Source of the DNA: Thermoleophilia bacterium
GTDB taxonomy: Bacteria > Actinomycetota > Thermoleophilia > Gaiellales > JAICJC01
Direction of reading: 5' to 3'
NCBI GenBank assembly: GCA_025928435.1
Contig: JAICJM010000028.1
Location: 1 to 29,507, forward strand
DNA: 29,507 nt
Made by a program: the position numbers and the translations under genes. The number at the start of each line of letters is the position of its first letter. Within the stretch, counting starts at the first letter, position 1. Positions 1 to 7,617 of this stretch are shown one piece after another. A model generated the notes under the pieces. It saw only the letters and a program-made list of their open reading frames with translations. It was not told the origin of the DNA and ran no database searches.

Positions 1-648
1 GGCACGACGATCGCCCACGGCGTATATCTGCGCGACGCCGACATCGACCTGCTCGCCGAGCGGCGGGCGATGGTGGCGCACAACTGCTCGTCGAACCTGC
101 GCCTGGCGTGCGGGATCGCGCCGGTGCGGCGGCTGGTGGCGAGGGGCGTCACCGTCGGTCTCGGCTCCGACGACATGGCGGTCGACGACGACGAGGACAT
201 GCTGGCCGAGGTGCGGATCGCCCACGTCGCCCAGCGGGTCTGGGACGGCCCCGAGCCGCCGCTCGGCGCGCGCGACGTCCTGCGGCTCATGTGGGAGGGC
301 GGCGCCCGCATCGCGGGCCTGGAGGGATCGGTGGGCCGGCTCGAGCCGGGCTGCCTGGCGGACGCGGTCGTGCTGGACCTGGCCGCCGTCCGCGGCGTCT
401 TCGGCTCGCCGCGCCTGGCGTACGAGGATCTGGTGGTCGCGCGCGCCGGCCGCGGGCACGTGCGCGAGGTCGTGGTCGGCGGCCGGGTGCTGGTGCGCGA
501 CGGCGCGCCCGTCCATGTCGACATGGACGCGCTGGCCGCGGAGGTTGCCGGGGCCGCGCGGGCGGTCGAGGCGGGGCGCGACCCGGCCCGCCAGGCGTTC
601 CTCGAGCGGCTGCGGCCGTGGGCACTCCGGCACCCGCCGGCGTTGTAA
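1..648 (+). CDS. Amidohydrolase family protein, 3' part (5' end outside window)
   Basis: The reading frame is open from base 1, so the N-terminus lies outside the window; 215 residues are visible. They look like the C-terminal half of a metal-dependent amidohydrolase of the chlorohydrolase/cytosine deaminase type. The segment IAHGVYL carries a metal-binding His and GSDDMAVDDDEDM carries the conserved metal-binding Asp after a strand. The end (GRLEPGCLADAVVLDL) is the typical return to the small beta-sandwich domain, followed by VVVGGRVLVRDG. Members hydrolyse C-N or C-Cl bonds in purines, triazines or related compounds; the substrate cannot be told from this half. Codon use is strongly GC at third positions, as expected for a native gene. 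Stop TAA is at 646-648. Confidence 0.85.
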   Translation, partial: GTTIAHGVYLRDADIDLLAERRAMVAHNCSSNLRLACGIAPVRRLVARGVTVGLGSDDMAVDDDEDMLAEVRIAHVAQRVWDGPEPPLGARDVLRLMWEGGARIAGLEGSVGRLEPGCLADAVVLDLAAVRGVFGSPRLAYEDLVVARAGRGHVREVVVGGRVLVRDGAPVHVDMDALAAEVAGAARAVEAGRDPARQAFLERLRPWALRHPPAL

Positions 649-678
649 AAGAGGAAGAGGAAGAAGAAGAAGAAGGGG
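647..678 (+). repeat. Polypurine (GAA/GAG) tract after the amidohydrolase stop
   Basis: A 32-base run of only A and G, with GAAGAAGAA units, begins in the stop codon of the upstream gene. It is simple sequence that could vary in length by slippage. The rest of the gap up to 872 holds no gene I can support. Confidence 0.7.
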
Positions 679-872
679 CGCATCCAAGAATGCCGCGGCG
701 TGGCTTACCCAGGCCCTTTCTGCTCGGGGGAGGAGACCGGTTGATTCGAGCGTTCAGTGGCGCTTGCAGCGTCGCCCCCCCGGCAAGCCGAGAGGCGGTG
801 GTACCGACCCCATCTCCTCCGGCATGAGGAACGTGTGCGGAATAGGCTGTTCCTACTCGAGCAAGCGCAGCG

Positions 873-1253
873 TCACGTCGCCGGCGTTGCTGCAGGTTGC
901 GGGAACGGCACTTTGATCTGATCCCGAAGCGGCTCCAGATCGACCTCGTACTTCGCGGGCACGGCGTGCTCGGCGATGAAATCAGCCGTAACTGTTAGTC
1001 GCTCATAAGGCCCCTTGCCAGCCAAGTAGGCGGTCAGGTTGGCGACGATCTCGACCCGCAGCGGTCTGCCGTCACACGCCGCCTTGTACTGGCTTGTCTG
1101 GAGATCCTGCGGCCAAGAAAAACCGCCTCGCTTGGCGATGAATGGTGCCCCCCAACCCTTGACCTCCACATAGTCGGTGGAGTCGTCGCCATCAGTCGAA
1201 AAGAGGTCACAGCCGTGCTGCTTCTCGAGGTGCGTCCCGGCGAGAGCCCGAGT
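873..1253 (-). pseudogene. DUF3883-like (PDDEXK-type) domain protein remnant
   Basis: On the minus strand the frame is open from a TGA at 1254-1256 down to the stop at 873-875, about 126 codons. It has no good start except an internal GTG at 1169, which would cut the domain. The translation begins with a helix (THLEKQHGCDLFSTDG) followed by DYVEVKGWGAP. This D-(x)n-EVKG arrangement is the core of DUF3883/Mrr-like restriction nuclease folds, which are usually found at the C-terminus of defence helicases or associated proteins. The tail (VEIVANLTAYLAGKGPYERLTVTADF) may be the companion strands. I see no helicase or other partner upstream. The most likely reading is the stranded 3' end of a larger defence gene, lost by rearrangement. 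The family call rests on the EVKG motif only. Confidence 0.45.
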
Positions 1254-1513
1254 TCAAGCGGTCGTCGCAACACTGCCTGTTGTCGAGAGTGATCGTAGTG
1301 GTTGGGATCCGAGGTCGGCCGGCGCTCCGTGGGAGAGCTGGCCGGGCGGCCTCGGCGGGCGCGTAGCGCCCGTTTCGGGGAGGGGTAGAGCCTTCACCTA
1401 TGCGTATTCGGGGCTGAGGTGGCGCTTGACAGTGCTGGTGCTTGGGCGGTTTGTGACGTGTGCGCGGATTCTGGGTGAAGGCGCGGGTCGAGATCTACGG
1501 CGGCGGTGACGTA
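1254..1513. other. Gap without a supported gene; 9-bp inverted repeat
   Basis: No credible coding frame was found. Arms GCCTTCACC (1390-1398) and GGTGAAGGC (1474-1482) are exact inverse complements 75 bases apart. They lie just downstream of the IS30 transposase stop, so they could belong to an insertion-sequence end, but I cannot define the element's terminus. Confidence 0.3.
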
Positions 1514-1990
1514 TCAGACGCCGCGCAGGCGATCAGGTGTGTTGAGGGCTTCGGCGGGTGTCTGCCAGTCGAGTGTCTTACGCGGCCGCGTGTTGAGTGC
1601 GAGCGCGACGGCGGCGAGCTCGTCGCGGCTGTGCCTGGAGAGGTCGGTGCCGCGGGGGAAGTACTGGCGCAAGAGCCCGTTGGTGGTTTCGTTTGTGCCG
1701 CGCTGCCAGGGGCTGTGGGGGTCGCAGAAGTAGACCTGGATGCCGGTGTCGATGCGCAGCTTCGCGTGCTCGGCCATCTCGGCGCCCTGATCCCAGGTCA
1801 AGGATCGGCGCAGCTGGTCGGGCAGCGTCTGGATCGAGGCGGCGATCGCGTCGCGGACAGCTTCAGCACCATGTCCCGCTAGCGCCGGCCCGTTGTGGGC
1901 TCGTGGCCCGTCGCCGTGCCCGTCCATTCGGGGCAGGTGCAAGAGCATCACGTAGCGGCTGGCGCGCTCGACCAGGGTGCCGATGACGTG
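1514..1990 (-). pseudogene. IS30-family transposase, C-terminal fragment
   Basis: Reading from about 1990 down to the stop at 1514-1516 gives GTLVERASRYVMLLHLPR, then LTWDQGAEMAEH, then DPHSPWQRGTNETTNGLLRQ and YFPRGTDLS. These are hallmark blocks of the IS30 DDE integrase core: the second catalytic Asp in WDQG and the catalytic Glu in GTNE. Full IS30 transposases are about 320-400 residues with an N-terminal helix-turn-helix. Here the N-terminal DNA-binding part and the first catalytic Asp are missing, and similarity stops abruptly near 1990, where the LVIVD gene begins in the opposite direction. The fragment cannot be active. It is probably the relic of an insertion that truncated its neighbour and then decayed. 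Confidence 0.85.
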
Positions 1991-3283
1991 ACCAACCCAC
2001 GCCATCCCGTGCAGGTCGGCCAGTGGGGCGCGCACGCCCACGGCCTGATCCCCGGCCCCTTCTTCGGACAAGGGAGCTTCGGCGCCAGTTTCGACCATAG
2101 CGCCCGCGCGAGCACCGATGGCACCAAGGCGTACGTGTCGTACTGGGATCTCGGCGTATTGACCCTCGACATCAGCGACGTGCGCCACCCGCGCCTGATC
2201 GGCCGCACTCGGCTGCCCAGCGACGCCGACGGGGACGCCCACTCGGTGTCGGTCTTCCAGGGCAGAAGCCGCCAGTTCCTGCTCGAGAACGACGAAGACT
2301 TCGACCCGCGCTCGCCCGGGCACATCTTCTACGGAGCCCACGGGGTCGGCATCGAGAACGAGAGCCCCGGGGGAGCTGCGCTTTGGCTCCAGCCGAATCA
2401 TCAGGTCACCGCGCCTGTCGTAAAGGCGAGGTTGCAGGGCTGCAAGCCGGCGGACTACCCCGCCGACACCGCCGGCAAGATCGTGGTCGTCAACACCCAC
2501 TTCCCAGACTTCGACCCCAATCCCGGCCCAAATCCACGCTGCCGGATGGGCAAACAGGACTTAGCCGCCGAGCAGGTCGGCGCGGCTGCGGTCGTGCACC
2601 TCTTCATCTCCACTGCCACCAGCCCGCAGTTCTTCGATGCCGAGCAGGTCAGCATCCCGGTGCTTTACACCGATGCGGCGACCGGTCGGGGCATGGTCAA
2701 GGCTGGATCGGCTCGACTCATCGCGGAACCTCCGAGCTGGGGGTTCCTGCGTGTCTTCGACTCCCAGACCGGCCGGCAGTTGGCGAAGTTCGACCGGCCG
2801 CCGCACGTCCATGACGTGACGCCGCCAAACGGGGCCTGGTCCATCCACAACAACGAGGTGCTCGGCGACCGTGCGTACGCCTCCTGGTACAGCAACGGGA
2901 TCGTGGCACTCGACCTCTCACCGCTCAACAGCCCCGATGTCCGGAACCCAACGATGGTCGGCCAGTTTGTCCCGGCCGGGGCGCCGTCGCAGAGTCCGGG
3001 GATCCCCAGCAACGTCGCGGTGGTCTGGGGCGTCGCCGTCCGCGAGTCCGACGGGGTCGTCTTCGCGAGCGACATGAATAGTGGGTTGTGGATCATCCGC
3101 CCCACCGGTCCGGCAGCCACAATCAAACCAATTAACCAGAGCACGAAAAGGGCGGCGCGAGTCAGTGTCGCCCTCCCGAACGTCCAGGAGGGCGACGCTC
3201 CGGCGGCGACGACCAAGCGGATTGGCGGCGAGGGCTCTCGATTGAGCCCCCGCCGTCGTTTCTGGTGGGTGTCAAGCGCATAG
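1988..3283 (+). pseudogene. LVIVD-repeat protein with PA domain, 5'-truncated at the IS30 remnant
   Basis: From about 1991 the plus frame reads TNPRHPVQVGQWGAHAH, then TKAYVSYWDLGVLTLDISDVRHPRLIG, the pattern of LVIVD beta-propeller repeats. A protease-associated (PA) insert follows (GKIVVVNTHFPDFDPNP, then AAAVVHLFIST and SIPVLYTDAATGRGMVKAG). Further propeller blades come after it (GAWSIHNNEVLGDRAYASWYSNGIVALDLS and DGVVFASDMNSGLWIIRP). Family members are secreted or surface proteins, but no signal peptide is present because the 5' end is lost into the IS30 fragment. The long frame can be read back to 1895, but 1895-1987 is antisense to the transposase. The last 40 or so residues after GLWIIRPTGPA look non-native and run into the repeat at 3271. 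GTG at 1988 could serve as a new start, but a working product is unlikely. Confidence 0.7.
3149..3174 (+). terminator. Hairpin inside the 3' tail of the LVIVD pseudogene
   Basis: AGGGCGGC (3149-3156) can pair with GTCGCCCT (3167-3174), including one G-U pair, around a 10-base loop. It lies just after the last recognisable propeller residues, so it may be the original terminator of the ancestral gene, now read through as a false C-terminal extension. There is no U-tract. Confidence 0.35.
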
Positions 3284-3380
3284 GGTGAACGGGGAGCCGG
3301 TGGTCTGCCAGGGTCGTGCCCGGCACCACCGGCTCCGCGCTGCGCAACGCGTCGATGAACACACACGCCGGGCTGGAGAC
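3271..3380. repeat. Dispersed repeat copy 1, with a strong hairpin
   Basis: The stretch from GTCAAGCGC onward is repeated at 9861-9977 with only scattered differences over the first 95 bases and weaker likeness after that. Its core is a perfect 11-bp inverted repeat, GGAGCCGGTGG (3293-3303) and CCACCGGCTCC (3326-3336). The 22-base loop can fold again (GCC-A-GGG against CCC-GGC). The TAG that ends the LVIVD frame lies inside it. In both copies the minus strand is open over a peptide of the type VFIDA...EPVVPGTTL..HRLP, so the repeat may be a gene fragment rather than a pure hairpin element. Confidence 0.65.
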
Positions 3381-3495
3381 CGGCTCGGGTCTGCAAGGTC
3401 TGCGCGACCGCGTCGTGGGCATCGGCGGGCGCTTCGAGCTTGGGAGTCCACCCGGCCGCGGCACCCACCTCTCTGCCCACCTTCCGCTGCGCTTC
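3361..3495 (+). pseudogene. Sensor histidine kinase, C-terminal ATP-lid fragment
   Basis: The plus frame from 3361 reads GLETGSGLQGLRDRVVGIGG and then RFELGSPPGRGTHLSAHLPLR. This is the G2 box and final strands of the HATPase_c domain of NarX/DesK-type two-component sensors (GxGLxGLRDRVxxxGG, then SPPGRGTxxxAxLP). Only about 45 residues remain. The N-box, G1 box and dimerisation helix are absent upstream, where the dispersed repeat begins. The reading continues past the family's normal end into unrelated sequence. It is a stranded fragment left by rearrangement. Confidence 0.7.
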
Positions 3496-3607
3496 CGGCC
3501 TACGCCTGACGGTGCGGTTCCGCAAGACCCCCCGTTCTCATTCGACCTGAACGCGCAGCCGTGGAGCCCGGTGTGCGAGCTCCACGGCTGGGAGAGCGGT
3601 GGTATGC

Positions 3608-4060
3608 CTACGCCGTTGCCGCCACTGGCTGAGGCCCGCCGTGGCTGTGGTGTGCGCCGGCGTATTCGTCGAGGCGCAACACCATGGCGGCCAGCATGGC
3701 GCCGTGCTCGATGACCATCGCGGCGCCCATGCCGGCGACGATCTGCGCCCACACGAGCGCCATGAGCGCGACCGTCGGCAGGAACATCGTGGCGACCATC
3801 TCCACGGTGGGCCGCCACTCATGGCCGCGGTAGCGCATCCAGCCGGCCATCGGCAGCGACATGGTGACCGCCATCGCGAACAGCATCCACGCCGTTGAGA
3901 GCTCGGACCAGCTGGTACCGAACGCGCTGAACACCCATCCGGCTGGGACTCCGAGGACGATCATGCCGAGGAACATGGCGGCGACCATCTCCAAGTAGTG
4001 GAGAACAAAGCGGCGGGTCGAGCGGCCGCCATGCTTGCTTGAGTTCGCGTTGGATGACAT
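3608..4060 (-). CDS. Four-helix integral membrane protein, unknown function
   Basis: The product has 150 residues. The ATG at 4060 has a clear ribosome site (GGAGG) 5 bases upstream. A basic N-terminus with RRFVLHYLEM is followed by four hydrophobic segments (about residues 25-48, 55-75, 86-106 and 108-128) and a His-containing tail (YAGAHHSHGG). The second pair of helices repeats the EMVA(A/T)MFL motif of the first pair, so the protein looks like an internal duplication. The helices are rich in Met, and with the His tail and the divergent multicopper oxidase this allows a role in metal handling, but that is only a suggestion. It lies 495 bases from, and divergent to, the oxidase gene. Confidence 0.75.
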   Translation of the reverse strand: MSSNANSSKHGGRSTRRFVLHYLEMVAAMFLGMIVLGVPAGWVFSAFGTSWSELSTAWMLFAMAVTMSLPMAGWMRYRGHEWRPTVEMVATMFLPTVALMALVWAQIVAGMGAAMVIEHGAMLAAMVLRLDEYAGAHHSHGGPQPVAATA

Positions 4061-4555
4061 GGGAGCCTCCGTGATTCGATGAGCCGAGGCAGATCGCCTT
4101 CGGAGCTGACCGGGACAGCGTCGGCGATCGGGTCGACCTCGGCAGTGGGACAGACCAGCGAATGGCCGGGGAGAAATCCGGCCACCGACGTAGGGCTATC
4201 CACACCATCCCGACCAACTCCCCAGCACACCTCCGGGACGGGCCTGCGCCCGTACTTGTCCAACCGGCTCCGACGAGCACCAGCATGACCCGTCAGTTGA
4301 AAGGCCGCTGGCGGAGTCGTAGGATCGTCGTGAGCTGACCGACCGGCAGGGTCGAGCGGGAAGAGGGTGGAGCGTTGCCGTCCCTCGACCGAGCCAGACC
4401 GAATCGTCGTGGGAAGCGGCACCCGCTCGTTTGTTTCGCGCCGAGACGGGCATCAGTTGGGAGGCGGCCGCAGCCCGGTACCGACGAGCGCCTTGGTGTG
4501 GCGGCTTCTGCCGCCGACGGATTCAGAACTGGTCACAAACCTGGGAGGAGACACC
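4061..4555. other. Divergent intergenic region between membrane protein and multicopper oxidase
   Basis: The 495 bases hold no gene I can support; the open frames here are antisense or GC artefacts. A good promoter for the oxidase lies at 4297-4325, leaving a 5' untranslated region of about 220 bases. I saw no convincing riboswitch. Confidence 0.5.
4297..4325 (+). promoter_or_regulatory. Sigma70-like promoter for the multicopper oxidase
   Basis: TTGAAA (4297-4302) and TAGGAT (4320-4325) are separated by exactly 17 bases. They are the best -35/-10 pair in the divergent region. Transcription would start near 4332. Confidence 0.5.
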
Positions 4556-6307
4556 GTGACCGACAGATTCCCCACCGACACATCCGGGCTCTCCGACGCT
4601 GCCCGAAGCGACACGGTCGACCTTGGAGAGGGCGACAAGTTCCGACTCGGGATCCTCCCGGTGCGCAAGCGGCTGGGCGAGGACACGGTGCGCATGCTCG
4701 GCTACAACGGGTCGATTCCCGGGCCGACCCTCCGCGTTCCCGAAGGGTCGGAGATCCAGGTGGACGTCCACAACGAGGGCGACCTGGAGGCGACCGTCCA
4801 CTGGCACGGGCTGCGGCTCGAAAACCGCTCCGACGGGACGCATGAGACACAGAAGCCGATCCCGATCGGCGGCGACTTCTCCTGCCGGGTGCAGTTCCCT
4901 GACCCAGGTCTGTACTGGTATCACCCACACATCCGCGAGGACTACGGCCAGGAGATGGGCCTGTACGGCAACGTCGTCGTCGTCCCGCGCGACCCCGACT
5001 ACTGGCCGAGGGCACACCGTGAGCTCGTGCTGACGCTCGACGATGTCCTGATCGAGGAAGGGAAGGTGGCGCCGTTCAGCCGCACCGAGACCAACTACGC
5101 CGCGATGGGACGGTTCGGCAACCTGGTGCTGATCGCCGGCGAGCCGCACCTCGACCTCTCGGCCAAGCAAGGGGAGGTCATCCGGCTGTACCTCACCAAC
5201 ACCGCGAACACCCGCGTCTTCAACGTCGCGGTGCCGGGCGTGCGGATGAAGGTCGTGGGTGGCGACAGCGGCCGCGTCGAGCACGAGCAGTTCGTCGACT
5301 CGGTGATCCTTGCTCCCAGCGAGCGCGTGATCGTGGATGTGATGTTCGACAGGCCGGGCAGCTTCGTGCTCGAGCACCAGACTCCCGAGCGCACATACTC
5401 GCTCGCTGACATCCAGGTCGGCGAGGATCGCGCCGAGCCGTCGCTCGACGATGTGTTCACGCCGCTTCGGACGAACCCCGAGTTCGCCGAAGAGCGTGCT
5501 CGGCTCGAAGCCGAGCTCGCAGCCGCGCCGGACAAGACGCTTGCCTTCGTGGCCGAGATGGACATGGAGGCCCCAAGCCTCGGCGCGGGCGAGGAGCTGG
5601 TCTACACCTGTCCGATGCATGCTGATGTGGTCAGCCAGGAGCCTGGCAAATGCCCGAAGTGCGGCATGAAGCTCCTGCCGGCCGCTGCTCCAAGCGGCTA
5701 TGCATGCCCGATGCACCCGGAGGTGACCAGCGACCAGCCAGACAAGTGCCCGAAGTGCGGGATGAAACTCGTGCCTGCGGCGCTCGTCGGAAGCGGCGAG
5801 AGCCACTCGCACGAGCACGGCCACCACGACCACGCCGACGACTCCTCGGGCCACGACCATGCTCCCGAGCACGAGCACGGCGAACATGAGCACGAGGTTG
5901 GTGGGATCGAGTGGGAAGACGACATGGTCGACGTGAATCGCCTGACGACCCCGGCCAACACGCGCTGGAAGCTGATCGACCGGTCAACCGGGGACGAGAA
6001 CAACGCCATCACCTGGCGGTTCCGGGTCGGCGATCGGGTCAAGGTTCGGCTCGTCAACGAGATGGACTCCGACCACCCGATGCACCACCCATTCCACGTC
6101 CACGGCGCCGGCCGATTCCTGATCCTGGCACGAGACGGCCAGCCAGAGCAGAGCCTGGTATGGAAGGACACGGTGCTGATCCGCACCGGCGAGACCGTGG
6201 ACATCCTGCTGGAGATGACTAACCCTGGTCGGTGGATGGCCCACTGCCATATCGCCGAGCACCACGAAAGCGGGATGATGTTCAGCTTCGACGTCGAGCC
6301 TGCCTGA
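4556..6307 (+). CDS. Multicopper oxidase with two inserted heavy-metal-binding modules
   Basis: The product has 583 residues from the GTG at 4556, which is preceded by GGGAGGAG; the upstream open frame lacks homology. The first cupredoxin domain has HWHG (about residue 82) and WYHPH (about 122). The last has HPMHHPFHVHG (about 508) and HCHIAEHHESGMM (about 562). All type 1, 2 and 3 copper ligands are therefore in place, and the enzyme should couple substrate oxidation to reduction of O2 to water. Between domains 2 and 3 sit two tandem modules, YTCPMHADVVSQEPGKCPKC and YACPMHPEVTSDQPDKCPKC, each followed by GMKL (about residues 350-375 and 382-407). Next comes a His/Asp/Glu-rich stretch (about 413-445) with repeated HEHGHHDHAD-type units. 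These modules are normally seen in copper P-type ATPases and CusB-like proteins. No signal peptide is obvious. A copper-detoxifying oxidase is the best guess; laccase-like activity is possible. Confidence 0.93.
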   Translation: MTDRFPTDTSGLSDAARSDTVDLGEGDKFRLGILPVRKRLGEDTVRMLGYNGSIPGPTLRVPEGSEIQVDVHNEGDLEATVHWHGLRLENRSDGTHETQKPIPIGGDFSCRVQFPDPGLYWYHPHIREDYGQEMGLYGNVVVVPRDPDYWPRAHRELVLTLDDVLIEEGKVAPFSRTETNYAAMGRFGNLVLIAGEPHLDLSAKQGEVIRLYLTNTANTRVFNVAVPGVRMKVVGGDSGRVEHEQFVDSVILAPSERVIVDVMFDRPGSFVLEHQTPERTYSLADIQVGEDRAEPSLDDVFTPLRTNPEFAEERARLEAELAAAPDKTLAFVAEMDMEAPSLGAGEELVYTCPMHADVVSQEPGKCPKCGMKLLPAAAPSGYACPMHPEVTSDQPDKCPKCGMKLVPAALVGSGESHSHEHGHHDHADDSSGHDHAPEHEHGEHEHEVGGIEWEDDMVDVNRLTTPANTRWKLIDRSTGDENNAITWRFRVGDRVKVRLVNEMDSDHPMHHPFHVHGAGRFLILARDGQPEQSLVWKDTVLIRTGETVDILLEMTNPGRWMAHCHIAEHHESGMMFSFDVEPA

Positions 6308-6330
6308 CCGCGACATCACGCTTCAAGACC

Positions 6331-7440
6331 ATGACTCTGCACGATGTTCAACCAACCGCGACTCGGGCGCCCGACACGGATTCAGTCGGCAGCTACGACG
6401 TGCTCGTGATCGGCGCCGGCCAGGCCGGGCTCACCGTCGGGTACTACCTCCGAGAGGCGGGACTTCGGTTCTTGATCGTCGACGCCGCTGACCGGGTCGG
6501 CTCGGCGTGGGCGCAGCGATGGGAGTCGCTGGTTCTGTTCACCCCGCGCCGCTACAACGCCATGCCGGGCCTGCCCTTCGAGGGCGAACCCGACCAAGAA
6601 CCGAGACGTGATGAGGTGATCGACTATCTCCACCGCTACGCGACCGAGCTCGACCTGCCGGTCGAGCTCGACAGCCCCGTCGCCGCGCTTGACCGCCGCG
6701 ACGGGCACTACGCCGCCGAGCTTCCCGGACGGACGATCCTGGCCGACCAGGTCATCGTCGCGACCGGCCCGTTCCAGCAGCCGCGAACCCCCGCGTTCGC
6801 CTCCTCGCTCGCGTCCGACGTCCACCAGACCCACAGCACCGGGTACCGGCGACCAACCGACCTGCCGCCGGGACGGGTGGTCGTGGTCGGGGGCGGCAAT
6901 ACCGGCTACCAGATCGCCGAGGAGCTGGCCGTCGGCCATGACGTCGTACTCGCCGTCGGGTCACGGCAGACCCCGCTGCCGCTCCGGCTGCTTGGACAGC
7001 AGATCTTCTGGTGGCTGACGAAGCTCGGCCTGCTTGGAATGTCAGTCGAATCGCGCCTTGGCCGACGGCTGAGCGAACGCGACACGCTGATCGGGTCGAG
7101 CCCACGCAAGGCCAGGCGCTTCGGGATAACCCTCAAACCACGGGCCGTGGACGCGTCAAGGCGCACCGTCCGCTTCGCCGACGGCACAGAGACCGACGCG
7201 GCCGCGATCATCTGGGCCACCGGCTACCAGTCGGACTACTCCTGGATCCGGCTACCGGTCGCTGACGAACAGGGCCACATACGCCACCGCCGCGGGGTCA
7301 CCGATCAACCCGGGCTCTACTTCCTGGGACTGCAATGGCAGTACACCCGCGGCTCAGCGCTGCTCGGCTTCGTCAGCGAGGACGCCAGCTACATCGCCCA
7401 GCAGATCATGGCCCACAGGCGAGCCACGCAGCCCACGTAA
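6331..7440 (+). CDS. FAD/NAD(P)-dependent oxidoreductase, flavin-containing monooxygenase-like
   Basis: The product has 369 residues; the ATG at 6331 is 23 bases after the oxidase stop, so co-transcription is likely. The N-terminal FAD-binding fold has VIGAGQAGLTVGYYL (about residues 24-38). WAQRWESLVLFTPRRYNAMPG follows, typical of CzcO/YhiQ-like flavoproteins related to monooxygenases. A second nucleotide-binding motif, VVVVGGGNTGYQIAEEL, lies near 187. ATGYQSDYSW near 293 is the usual ATG motif before the C-terminal helix. The length matches the family's 350-400. Members oxygenate N or S atoms or move electrons from NADPH; the substrate is unknown here. Confidence 0.9.
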   Translation: MTLHDVQPTATRAPDTDSVGSYDVLVIGAGQAGLTVGYYLREAGLRFLIVDAADRVGSAWAQRWESLVLFTPRRYNAMPGLPFEGEPDQEPRRDEVIDYLHRYATELDLPVELDSPVAALDRRDGHYAAELPGRTILADQVIVATGPFQQPRTPAFASSLASDVHQTHSTGYRRPTDLPPGRVVVVGGGNTGYQIAEELAVGHDVVLAVGSRQTPLPLRLLGQQIFWWLTKLGLLGMSVESRLGRRLSERDTLIGSSPRKARRFGITLKPRAVDASRRTVRFADGTETDAAAIIWATGYQSDYSWIRLPVADEQGHIRHRRGVTDQPGLYFLGLQWQYTRGSALLGFVSEDASYIAQQIMAHRRATQPT

Positions 7441-7583
7441 TCGACGACGACCCGCGATCGAGGTTGGGCCCGATGCCGGGTTCCAAGACTGACGATATTC
7501 GTGTCAACCAAGCGGTCTACGAGGCATCTGCGCCCGCGCTTGCGCCCCCGATGAGCGCTCAGCTACTTGTCTGCTCCGGGACG

Positions 7584-7603
7584 CCGCACCCGACCGGGTG
7601 CGG
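7584..7603. terminator. Bidirectional hairpin terminator between convergent genes
   Basis: CCGCACCC (7584-7591) and GGGTGCGG (7596-7603) form a perfect 8-bp stem with a GACC loop. It lies between two converging stop codons (7440 plus, 7618 minus). There is no strong U-tract, as often in high-GC actinobacteria. Confidence 0.6.
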
Positions 7604-7617
7604 ACGCCCCACCCGAG

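Noticed and set aside
108..827. 239-residue plus frame overlapping the amidohydrolase
   Set aside because: Arg/Gly-rich shadow frame; the polypurine tract merely gives it a poly-Glu run.
2665..3525. 286-residue minus-strand frame across the LVIVD gene and repeat
   Set aside because: It is mostly antisense to the propeller repeats; only the short repeat-encoded piece looks coding-like.
4523..5893. 456-residue minus-strand open frame over the multicopper oxidase
   Set aside because: Antisense artefact of high GC; the plus strand has full copper motifs and a ribosome site.
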